NCBI RefSeq assembly: GCF_029852145.1
Contig: NC_079976.1
Location: 3,472,001 to 3,536,000 of the forward strand
Reading direction: 5' to 3'
Source of the DNA: Microplitis mediator
Lineage: Eukaryota > Arthropoda > Insecta > Hymenoptera > Braconidae
Length of the DNA: 64,000 nucleotides
Of the stretch, positions 9,870 through 20,799 are shown in pieces. Both the position numbers and the translations under genes were made by a program. Numbering within the stretch: position 1 is the first letter of the stretch; every line of letters begins with the position of its first letter. Under the pieces are notes generated by a model. It was not told where the DNA came from, made no database searches, and saw nothing but the letters and a program-made list of their open reading frames with translations.

Positions 9870-12800
9870 ATGTACGGCTTCATCGGTATGATTATTATTT
9901 AATACATTTATATTAACACCATAATTTATACTCCGATTAAAATTGTCTTCACTTTTTTTTTTGCTTTTTTTTTTTTTTATTTATGAGATTTTTTGTTTTT
10001 AAATAAATGCCTGTATTTATCGATAAGCTGCGGCATATATATTAGATTAGATAATTATACGGATAGAAGAGTTGTAGACGTTTTTAATAACCCAGCGACA
10101 AAGTGCACTTCGGACGTTGCGCAAATCTCGGCCTCTCACATCAACTTTATATCCGCATTACAAAGATTGTCTTCGTTATATTTTAGCATAAATATTTTTT
10201 TTTCCACGTGCGGATATAATTCAAATAAATGCAGACTTGCAAATCATCAAAATTTTTTTTTTTCCTTAAAAAAAAAGGCTTTAATTTAAATCGGATGTAG
10301 ATGAAAGCAGACTGGCAAATGGTGAAGTTGGTGGACTCATCGAGGACCCGATGGTGGTCGCGAAGAGTCAGGGTTCCGGTATAGGCAAATCACTCCAGCT
10401 GTCCCAAATTCACCGTCTCTATCCCTGCGACATAGATATCGATATAAAAAAGGATATTAATAGCAAAGATATAAAAGAATGTAATATCGAGCTGTCGGAG
10501 TTGGACGAGTTCCTGCACTGTCGCGGCTGCAACGACAATAATCGAGAAATGGTGGGCCAAGACATGGCCCAGAGCTACAATGAGCTCTTCCACGCAGCCC
10601 AGGAACCTCAAGAATTCATTTCCCTCGAAGAGTTGGGCCCGAGGATCACCAGTGCCGATCATCATTGCCACCCGGTCGCTAATACGGTCATCAATAATGA
10701 CCAATTGTATGGAGATGCTGATGAGGGACAGCATCAAAGTCAGCCGAGGACTTACTATAATTTATCTTCTCTTCCAGAGTAAGTCCCTTTAATTATTTAA
10801 ATCTCATGAATAAATACTTTAAGATCTAGAATTATTTTCAGAATGCGAATCAACAATTTTTTTAAAAATATCAATTCAAATTATATATTTTTAAATCACT
10901 GGCTACCTAGTCTACTTACATGACATATCGGTATCACAATAGTGAAATCTAAATATGTTAAAAGCCCATGCATGTTTAAATTTACTCTAAGACACTTTAC
11001 AATGCAATTCATCCGAGCACTGTCGCATTCAGTTACTTCAAGTTGATTTACTGTTTTATATTAACCGCGATATTGTTATGGATTAATGGATAGTAAATTT
11101 TTATTTCAGAAAAATATCGTCCATTTACTGAAACTACTCAATTATAAAATAATTCAGTAAATTTTTCTATTAAAGTACATCAAGATTTTACTTAATCGGA
11201 ATTAGACTGAAAAATGAAATTTAAAAATAATAATTATTTAGATGTTTTTAAATTTTTTTTCATCAAGACTCGTGTGTAAAATATGATAAGACGTAACTGC
11301 TTATAATGTTAAATAAAAATTACGTGGCGTCGGACAAGTCAACGAATCTATAAATAATTAATGACGATAATATAAAAAATTGACCTAGTACGTTAATTTA
11401 TCGGGATTTAAATGATTTTTTTTATGTTAGAATAAATAAATAAAATATTTAAAAATTAAATGATATAAAGACTGGATAAGTATGAGCATAATCAGTGATG
11501 ATTCGTCAAATTATCAAGTGTATAAATTAAATATATACAATAATAATACAAGTCGGTTATGCTTGTTGCGTCATTACACGATGTACACGGAACTTGTTGC
11601 TCGTTACTTCTTGTTACATTATATTTATTACAACTGTAGTAATACATAAACGTCGATGTACTATACTCAGACTCTGACTGCTCTCACGACTTGTATCAAT
11701 CATTATTACCGCATACAACAGACTCATCAGTACATCAACTTGAGGACCTTGAAATATATTATTTACATATATTATTATTTATTTAACTAAAAATTGAATG
11801 ATACTGAAGTCAGCCGACGTCTAGTGATTTTTGGATTTTCTTTGAGACGGTAAATTATAAAAAAAAAAAATTTGAAAAAAATGCACCGGTAGTTTTTTAA
11901 ATTTTCTACATGTGCATATTTTTGTTTTTTATTTTTTCGTAATTGATTTGTTGAAAAAAAAAATCCGAAAATTTTTAATTGCCTGCTAACTTCAGGATCA
12001 TAAAATTTAATCATCACAATTTTTTTTAAAAATCAATAATTAATAAATTAATGAATATTTAGCTCGTGTGCAAGTGTTTACTTTGGTGACATACGTACTG
12101 GAAATAATGATATACAGGCTGGAGAACCACTTGCACCAACAGCAACTCCAGCAACAGGTACTCCATTATCACCAGAAAGACTTAACCGGCACCAATCGAA
12201 TATTAAAAATAATTCCCCGGCTGATCGTGAAAAAATAATTGGCAGCGTAAATACAACAACAACCACGACAGTACACGCATTAGTATCAGTAGCAACGAGC
12301 GTCAGTACGAGCAGTACCAATTGTACCAGACGTGATGCTAAAGTATCCAGGGTCGACGGAACCTTGGCCGAATATGATAAAAGTTGCATTGAACCTTTTA
12401 CGCATCCCGATATTCGTACCATGCAAATCTCCCAGCCTGTCCTGTCTCCGACTCAGAGTAACTCGTATCATCACCATCACCATCACCATCATCGTCATCA
12501 CCATCACCATCATCATCACCGTGAAATTATCGATACTCAATGCACTACTCCAGAAGATGATGGCGCACCTCTGACGAAGAGAAGAAAAATATCGTGTCAG
12601 TAAGTAGTTTTTTTAATTCATTTATTAATTAACCAGTTAATTATGTAGTTAATAGTTTAGATGGTTCACTGTAAAAAATCACCGGGGTAAGTCCAAGCGG
12701 TGTAGGTGTTAAAATTATCGGTGTTAAATTTACCCTCAAAGGCGGTGTAAAAATAACGCCGCCACCGGTGTAAATATTCTGTACCGGTGTTAAAATAACG

Positions 12801-15800
12801 CCACCACCGGTGTAAATATTCTAGACCGGTGTTAAAATAACACCGCCGCCGGTGCAGATATTCTTTACTGGTGTTAAAATATTTTATTTTGTGAATATTT
12901 TTGCTTACTCGATCTAGCGATCTTGTTGATAATTGTCGACCGAGCTATACTTGTTGATAAATGATATTTTTTTATTAATTTTCATAGAGAACTGACATTT
13001 TTTATGTTTTATAATCTTTAAAGTTGATACTCCAAGCGGACGCAATTTACCCCGCTTTTACACCGGTTACCCCGCTTTAACACCGGTATTTTTAACACCG
13101 ATGTATTACTCCTCCTACACTGGTGTAATTTCATTTTTACACCGGGCGGAGTTAAAACGAGTCCATTTTTAACACCGCTCTTTTTACAGTGTTGAAAAAT
13201 ATTTACAAATATTTTTTAGTTTAAAGTAATCATACTAAGTTTACGGATCAAAGGGATAACAAAATCCCTATGGGAAATTGTCGCGCTTAAACCAGTAACT
13301 CATACAACATCACTCGTTTACTTTAAGAAATATCACCTATATGTTATATATATATTAAGATCAATGAAGTGTAGTTGCTTTTGAGAAGCCATATGAATCA
13401 AATTTACTCATGAACTTGTTACCTATGATTTAATAAATCTTTGTTTGTTATTCATAATTTATTATCAAAAATTCAAACTACTAATTTGTGAAAGCATTTT
13501 TTTTACAAACTATTAATTTATTTAAATATAAAAAATTTGTAAAATTTAAACTGATACAATCCGCCGTTTCCGTATTAATTACTAATTTTTTTTAATTATT
13601 TATGAATCAAATTTTTATTATCACTATAATAATTACGTCATATAAATGTCAAATATTCGAGCCTCTGTCCAATTTTTTTTCAATGCTAAAATTCTGTTAT
13701 AAAAAATTTAAATTGCCGCCTTTAAATAATTTTTTTTAAAAACTAAACAAAAAAGTTTAAAAAAATGGTTGTATTTTTTTTTTGTTATAGAGACGATAAT
13801 GATTTGATAGAAGATGCGACAGAAGATACTAAATCAGTTCGTACGAATGCTGACAGTAAGAAGTGAGTATAAATTTCTTTATTGTCCGCATTAAGTAAAC
13901 AATCAAGAAGAAAGTTTATAAAAAATCAACGTAAATAAAATGTTTACAAAAGTATAAGATTATAATTGTCAAGCGTAATTCAATAATTAAGTGGTGTGTG
14001 TTTGTAAATGTAATAGACGTGCACAATGATAAATAAAATAGTATGCAAAAAGTACATAGAAAGGTGACACACTGTCCTTGACCTACCTTGACTCGAGGGA
14101 ATTAACGCAAGTTGGCTTCACTTGTGACGTTAACGCCGATCCGGTTTAAAATATTATCTTTTACCAATTTGAAAAAATTGATTTATTAATTTTAATAACT
14201 ATTATTAGTATTATTTATTGACATACTTACTTCCTTACGTTCCAGACAAAATCACAGCGAAATTGAAAAACGTAGACGTGATAAAATGAATACTTATATT
14301 ACTGAATTATCAGCGATGATACCAATGTGCCATGCAATGTCTAGAAAATTAGATAAATTAACTGTATTACGTATGGCAGTACAACATATCAAAACAATAT
14401 TAGGTGCCGTTACAACTTATACTGAGGGTCATTATAAACCGGCATTTCTTAGTGATCAAGAATTAAAAACCCTCATCTTACAGGTAAATTATTTTTTTAA
14501 AAAATAGTAAATACTCAGAAAAAAATGATTTCTTTGCTCCAGAAAATTTTTTCTCACCTCAAGAAAATTTTCGTTTTGAATTCATAAAGCAGAAAATTTT
14601 TTAGGATAAAAGTAAAGTAAAAATTTTCTTGGATCGAGTGGAATTTTTTGCGCTAAAAAATCATTTTTTTGTATAGTAAAATAAAATAAAATAAAATAAA
14701 ATATTTAAGGAGGTATATCAAGAAAGTTTAAGCAGTAGGGTACTTTGTAGGCAGTAAGGACCCTCATAAGAGCTTGTACTTCAAGTTATTCCTTATGTAG
14801 TTGGTATATATATTTGTGACTGTGGTTTATGATATGCATCGATAAGACTTCATCGCGACAGAGACTTGAAACTTAACGATTACACAACACGTTACATTTG
14901 ACCTGTCGCAACAATTATGCTCTTTTACCTTTACTCGTACATATATATCACATAAACTATTTATTTACCAATATACTGACAATACCCAATTAATTATAAA
15001 AGTTATTTGCATATCAAACCATCAACAAACGGAGTAACTGAAGTAAAAATTATAGTAAATTCAAAATTTTTAAAATCTGCACAATAATTGTAGCCACCGA
15101 TAGGTTTGACCATTCGATAAATTTATTTACTGAAGGGATTTGAACATTTTTATGGCTTTTTAAATAACTTTTCTGTTTACCTTCACACCTAAATCTTGAG
15201 AAAAGTGGAATTAAAAATATTTAAATGGATATTATTGAGTATTAAACTGTTATAAAATCAGTCGGTTATTTATTACAGAGTAGTATATATATTTATATGT
15301 ATATGCCGAAGTATTTATAAATTTTTATGACCCTTTCTCGGTTGTTTTACCTACTGACTCTTTATCCCCTTTCTCTTAAAACGATTACCTCAGTGTTACG
15401 TACAGCAAATAGCAGTACGCGTGGGTCTTTAATAAAAGTATCAGCCAGTCTTTAGTCTCGTGAATGCAACAGCAGACTTAATATAAAACTTATGCACACG
15501 ATTTAAGTTTTTTTAACCACCGACTAGAGCTCTGAGGTCAATTCACTCGAGTGTAACTCGACGTTCATGATTTATACTCAAGTTTTTAATCATTTTAGAT
15601 TTTTTAATCATTTAAATGTAATCAATAACAAATATATACTATATTTTAATTTACTCCTTGATTAATTAATTAATTAATTATTTATTTAAAAAAATATTTA
15701 TATAAATTTTTATTTTATCTAATTATTTATTAATGTCGAATTGGATTAATGAATGAACGAGTGAATTGTCTTACAAACAAACGCACAGTTATCTATTCAA

Positions 15801-18800
15801 ATCTAAAAGGCTTTCACGTTTATCACATTCTCTTATAGCCGGTATATATATTTATATATATCACGTATTATATGCACGGACATAGGTCTCAGGATATTGG
15901 TTTCACGAACCACACCCAGACATACCAGATTTAAATCCTTGATTTAAAATACCAACACTGAATACTGTACCCGTGATCTGAAATTTTTTTATATTTTAAA
16001 TCGCACAGTACATTGTATCATATGATTACGAAATATCAGGAAGAAATAGGATTTGTTTAAATATATTTAATGTTTCGCATTTTTTCAACTACATATATTA
16101 CAATATTGTAGCTCAGATTGCGAGATATATAAATAATATGCCGAGTACTAGATTGTTGTGATAACAAATTATGGTTATAAATGTATGTTTTTAATGAAAA
16201 ATATAATTGCACTCGTTGAACCGTGTCAATGTAAAGGAGGTTGTTAATTCATAATTCATACTATCATTAAATTTTTTTTACTTTGATCCTCAGAAGACAA
16301 CATATAACGCAATCTCATATTTATTAGGTTTTCATATTAAATTATCGACAATAAAACAGCTTGATTATTTCATATTTTTTATATTTTATGAAGAGTTCTT
16401 ATTAAGTCTTTTGCGCGAAAATTATTATTCAGTCTCATATAATTTTTATGACAAGTAACGAGATGAATAAAAAAAAGAACTGAGTCAGATTAACATGCGC
16501 TCATTAGTTTTAAATGTACGAGGCTTGAAATTTGCCGCGTGAGCCTTAGGCTAGCGCGGCAAACATTCGAATGTAACAGACCCAGTCTTGTTAGACAGGT
16601 ATATAAATTTTGTAAGCAATAAGTAATTTTACGAAGGCATTATAGACCAGTACAATAATAAGAAAAATACTGATTCAAATTTTTTTCAGGCTGCTGATGG
16701 ATTTTTGTTTGTGGTCGGATGTGACCGTGGAAAAATTTTATATGTATCAGAATCTGTGTCCGAAATACTTAATTATTCTCAAGTATATATTTAAAAAATT
16801 GCATGATAAATTATAAGTAATTAGATTGATTGTTAATTAAAAATTAATTTAAAGGATGACTTATTGGGTCAAAGCTGGTTTGACATCTTACACCCAAAGG
16901 ACGTAGCGAAAGTTAAAGAGCAATTATCCTCATCAGATTTAAGTCCGCGTGAAAGATTAATTGACGCAAGAAGTAAGTATCTCATAATAAAGTTAAATCA
17001 CTCATATATATATTTATTATCTAATCCGAGTCATAACTAATTATTACCTTATAAATATACATTGTAAAAAAAAACTAAATATTATAAATTGAGTGAGTAA
17101 TCGCAAGTTGTGCAAATGTCAGCTGAAAGTTTTGCGCACTTGGCATTTGCCAACAAATTCCGCGAAAGCTAACGCGCATCTAAAAAATCTTTGTTTTTTT
17201 TTTGTCATATAAATTGTTAAGTGACGTTTTAAGTATGTAGATATTTAATAATGTAATTTGTTAAATTAATGTAATTAACATTTATGTTAAGCGATGCTTC
17301 CGGTAAAGACTGACGTACCGCAAGATGTTTCAAGGCTGTGTCCAGGCGCAAGAAGATCATTTTTCTGTCGCATGAAGAGGAAAATAATTGAAAACTCATC
17401 TGAATCTCAAATTAAAGAAGAAACTGATGCTGCGACTGGTTGCCACCGTAGAAAAAAACAACAAAGTACTGGTTAGTTTATTTAATTAAATAATTATGTC
17501 AGTAAATACTTCGATATTTTAAAATGATATAAAAATAATTGTTTATTTTAAGACTGGAAATACTGTGTTATCCAGTGTACCGGTTATTTAAAGTCCTGGG
17601 CACCAGCAAAACTATGTTTGGAAGAGCCAGAAGGCGAAAGTGATGGCGAAGCATGCAATTTATCTTGTCTGGTTGCTGTTGGAAGAGTTCAACCAAGTTT
17701 GCCAGCTCTCACTTCTAATTCATCGCGCTCGCCGAGATTGAGGACCATCGAATTTGTTTCACGGCATGCTACCGATGGAAAATTTCTTTTTGTCGACCAA
17801 AGGTTCGCTTGTGTATTTTATTAATACATTTTACAATAATAAATAAAAGATTTTCTTTGTTTATTTCACTGTACTTGTTTATTTATATTTTATTTTAATG
17901 TAAAAGTTTTTTTATGATGAAAGAAAAATTCTTTAGAGCAAAAACTTTTCATTCAGGGCGACGATTGTGTTGGGTTTCTTACCGCAGGAACTTTTAGGAA
18001 CGAGTATGTATGAATATTACCATCACGACGATATTCCTCACCTTGCGGAGTCTCACAAAGCGGCATTAAAATCATCAGAACGTGTTACGACACAAGTAAT
18101 TACTTTATTTTTAGTACAATAATTATTATTTTTAATTATTTGTTGATTTTATTTTACAGGTTTATCGATTTAAAGCTAAAGGTGCTAGTATTGTAAGACT
18201 ACAGTCTGAGTGGAGATCTTTTGAAAACCCATGGACTAAAGATATTGAATATCTTATTGCTAAAAATTCAGCTGTTTTGTACGTTTGTTAATTTTTTAAA
18301 TAATTATTTACTTTATTTCTCATTAAATTATTTTTTTTACAGTTTTGATACTCAAGAAAACAGCAGGAATGAATCAGAAAACTCTAATGTACAAGAGAAC
18401 TATGACTTTTTTACTCAAAGTAAGTGTTTATAAACTTTTTTTTAATTAGACTACTCTAGGTCTAGATATTTTTCATCGTGGAAAATATTTTGAATTTTTT
18501 TAATAACTAAAAAAAAATAAATAGTCATGTATTTGTACTGATAAAATATAAAATATGGGAACAGTATAAGAATATTAATAAATAATAATTATTTACAGGC
18601 AACGCTAGTCTTGGACGACTAATCTCTAGTCAAGTAGAGGTAATAATTTTGTATTAAATATTTAAAAGTAATTAATATTGATATTAATATTAATATTTAT
18701 TCATTTATTTAGATCTCAACGGCAGCATCTTCAGAGAGAGATCGTGAATCAACTCGGTCTAGCATTGGCAATGAACCTAATGATCTAACACCCGCATTTA

Positions 18801-19863
18801 ATACTGTTTTATCTAGTGTTTCGTTAAATATGTCTAATGATCAAGGTAATTAATTTGAATTTATACAACAGTGCACAGAAAAATTGAATTTCTTTGCGCA
18901 AAAAATTTTTACTCGCTCCAAGAAATTTTTTGCACCATGAATTCATACTACAGTAGAAACTCTGTAAGTCGAACCTCGATAAGTCGAAAACCTCCTAAAC
19001 TCGAAGAAATGTTTCATCCCCTTCCCTTCAAGCCCCAAAACCTCCGTTGCTCGAAATTTTTACCCTCTATAAGTCGAAATAATTAGTGCGTCCCTACAAG
19101 CAATTTCTGTACATTTTTACCCTCCATAACTCGAATACATACATATGTTACGTATGTAAGTATCTTATTAAGATCACCAGTTCTACGAAATGGTAATGGA
19201 ATTTATAGCTGACGTCAGTTTTTCTGGCGATTGTAAAATTATCATACCTTTAGACTTAGTTAGGATTCACTGCAATGCACATCAATTTCGACAGCTCCTG
19301 CTGCCTAACTCGAAATCCTCTAAAACTCTAATTTTTTTGCCTCTCCCTTGGAGTTCGAGTTATAGAGGTTCTACTGTACAAAAAATTACTTGTGCTGAGA
19401 AATCCTTTTTTTCTGTATGTGAATTAACGATACTGAAGTTAGCCGACGTTTAATAATTTTTGGATTTTTTTTTTTTTTGATTTTTTTTTTAATCATAAAT
19501 TATAAAAAAAAAATATTTAAAAAAATTGCACTTATAATTTTTAAAATTTTCTATATGTGCACATTTTTATTTTTTATTTTTTTGTATTTTATCGTTTGGA
19601 AAAAAATTCAAAAAATTATGAGATGTCTGTTAACTTCAGGATCATTGTGAATTAACACTCACCGAATAAATATTTCAGGCACATCAAGTGATAACAACAT
19701 GTTGGAAATGATGGGAGACACGACCATAAGTGAATCTCCAAACCCCTTGACCACCGATGGAAGCGATGAAGCAGCCATGGCCGTCATAATGAGTCTCTTG
19801 GAAGCAGACGCTGGTCTTGGTGGCCCCGTAGACTTCTCAGGACTTCCTTGGCCGCTTCCTTAA
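9870..19863 (+). CDS. cyc: Circadian transcription factor CYCLE (BMAL1/ARNTL type), 891 aa, 15 coding exons
   Basis: Exons: 9870-9885, 10301-10778, 12063-12599, 13791-13862, 14246-14483, 16690-16782, 16855-16972, 17292-17471, 17553-17802, 17957-18095, 18160-18278, 18343-18419, 18599-18639, 18713-18845, 19679-19863; the joined length is 2676 nt and stays in frame. The bHLH domain (about 369-425, HSEIEKRRRDKM, MSRKLDKLTVLRMAVQH) is followed by PAS-A (AADGFLFVVGCDRGKI, HPKDVAKVKEQLSSSD), PAS-B (about 640-750, EFVSRHATDGKFLFVDQR) and a BMAL1-type end, EAAMAVIMSLLEADAGLGG then PVDFSGLPWPLP. It pairs with CLOCK and binds E-boxes in the nucleus. The tail is the activation and CRY-binding domain in vertebrates, absent in Drosophila CYC. 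Residues 1-367 form an unusually long N-terminus with a His tract (HHHHHHHHRHHHHHHHH) and a KRRK nuclear signal. Exon 1 is the least certain; a shorter isoform starting further in is possible. Confidence 0.93.
11800..12001. mobile_element. Family A MITE, copy 3, in cycle intron 2
   Basis: GATACTGAAGTCAGCCGACG at the left and CTGCTAACTTCAGGATCAT at the right; 202 bp. Target duplication AAAATTGAAT / AAAATTTAAT (one mismatch in 10). It ends only 61 bp before the exon 3 splice acceptor. Confidence 0.78.
12667..13191. mobile_element. Non-autonomous DNA element with CGGTGTTAAAA repeats, cycle intron 3
   Basis: Outer ends CACTGTAAAAA (12667) and TTTTTACAGTG (to 13191) are inverted repeats. Inside the left half, CCGGTGTTAAAATAAC-type blocks recur (about 12780, 12828, 12870). 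The right half has the inverse, TTTAACACCGG (about 13060-13150), so the ~525-bp unit is an imperfect palindrome. I could not identify a clear target duplication. No coding capacity. Confidence 0.6.
14517..14680. repeat. Palindromic repeat, cycle intron 5 (related to the host element in intron 14)
   Basis: The left part, CAGAAAAAAATGATTTCTTTG, is answered by AAAAATCATTTTTTTGTATAG at the right, with AAGAAAATTTT/AAAATTTTCTT inside. The same pattern, CAGAAAAATTGAATTTCTTTG with CTCGCTCCAAGAAATTTTTTG, occurs at about 18876-18940. It looks like a second MITE family, with degraded ends. Confidence 0.45.
18868..19417. mobile_element. Degraded MITE split by a pogo-like MITE (cycle intron 14)
   Basis: The left part 18868-18948 (ACAGAAAAATTGAATTTCTT..) and right part 19379-19417 (CAAAAAATTACTTGTG.. 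CTTTTTTTCTGTAT) resemble the two halves of the repeat at 14517-14680 and are separated exactly by the pogo-like element. No coding capacity. Confidence 0.5.
18951..19376. mobile_element. Pogo/Tigger-like MITE in cycle intron 14
   Basis: The left end CAGTAGAAACTCTGTAAGTC and right end CGAGTTATAGAGGTTCTACTG are inverted copies, flanked on each side by TA (18949-18950 and 19377-19378). The CAGTAGAACCTCTATAA-type end with a TA target is characteristic of the pogo branch of Tc1/mariner. At 426 bp it carries no transposase; the short reading frames across it are chance. TAAGTCGAA/TAACTCGAA repeats run inside. Confidence 0.75.
19429..19645. mobile_element. Family A MITE, copy 4, just before the last cycle exon
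   Basis: GATACTGAAGTTAGCCGACG to GTCTGTTAACTTCAGGATCAT, 217 bp, with an exact 11-bp target duplication TGTGAATTAAC (19418-19428 and 19646-19656). The exon 15 acceptor lies 33 bp past its right end, so the insertion comes very close to the branch-point and pyrimidine tract region. Confidence 0.85.
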
Positions 19864-20576
19864 TTTTCATAACTTATAAATTTCATTTATCGTAATAAAT
19901 AATTTTAAAATCTCGTGATACTTCTAATGCACTCCTTTGAGTCTCAATTAAATCGACTCGACTAGTACAAATAAAATTTAAAAAAGCTACATAATAAATA
20001 TGCATATATATATTATGTATGCTTGGTCTACTTTAAGTTATCTGTAAATATATCAATTAAATATTTAATAATTACTTACCATTCAACATTTCGGTGTTTA
20101 GTTATTTAAATAATTGTTATTATTTTTTGCCAAAGTAATATATTAATTATTTATTAATATATTAGATATTAATTATCAGTTATTTGTATATGTTTAGATA
20201 TTTTGTAATTTTTATCGTTTAATGTATAAGTTTAGCTATAAAAACTACTGGTGCGAAGGCTTATATATAAGTATGTTTAAAAAAATATATGTATTGAAGT
20301 TCTTTAACTGATTAATTTAAATAAATTTGTTTTTTTAGTTCTGTTTGTATTTAAACTAGTATTTTATTTTTTATTTATTGAAACCGATTCAATGTCAACT
20401 GGAATTTTAAAAGCGCGTCAAAAGTGTTCCGATTGGTCCGGTTTAATTCCCATACTTTCTATCGGAACCAATCAGAATTTTCAATCATGAGTGTAATGTA
20501 GCAGACACCAAACAAATTTAAAATTATAGAACGAACTCTACATGTTAATGCATTATATCAATAAAATAAAAAAAAT
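19864..20576. other. cycle 3' UTR and AT-rich spacer
   Basis: After the cycle stop the sequence is AT-rich. AATAAA-type signals occur near 19895, 19967 and 20320, so a 3' UTR of up to about 450 bp is plausible. At 20489 a solitary family B-like end (GAGTGTAATGTAGCAGACA) is seen without its partner. No coding region. Confidence 0.45.
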
Positions 20577-20580
20577 AATT

Positions 20581-20656
20581 ACCTGTGGGATTCGAACCCG
20601 ATGACTGGTCATCTTTCGAGTCCGGAAACCAGAGTGTTATCCACTCGACCACAATT
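20581..20656 (-). pseudogene. tRNA-Ser-like sequence with intact Pol III boxes (tRNA pseudogene or SINE head)
   Basis: On the minus strand, an A box TGGTCGAGTGG (20651-20641) and a B box GGTTCGAATCC (20598-20588) both match the RNA polymerase III consensus. A T-run follows at 20575-20568 and could terminate transcription. The loop CTCGAAA resembles tRNA-Ser(CGA). The acceptor stem, anticodon stem and part of the T stem do not pair, and about 8 extra bases lie before the anticodon arm, so it cannot be called a working tRNA. It may be the head of a tRNA-derived SINE. Confidence 0.55.
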
Positions 20657-20799
20657 ACGAGTTAGAAGTTAAAGATTTTTTATATTCTATAATAAAATTT
20701 AGATGAAATATAATATATTATGTGAGACTATTCGTAACGTGATTGGTCGAAAGCAAAAAAATATATAAAACGACACGAAAATATACATTTAAATAAATA

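Noticed and set aside
11787..12017. 76-codon reverse frame
   Set aside because: It spans a family A MITE; low-complexity Lys/Phe product.
18871..19453. Two forward frames of 71 and 87 codons
   Set aside because: They lie across the nested MITEs in a cycle intron and show no transposase motifs.
20581..20656. Functional tRNA-Ser gene
   Set aside because: The acceptor and anticodon stems do not pair and the spacing is wrong, despite good A and B boxes.
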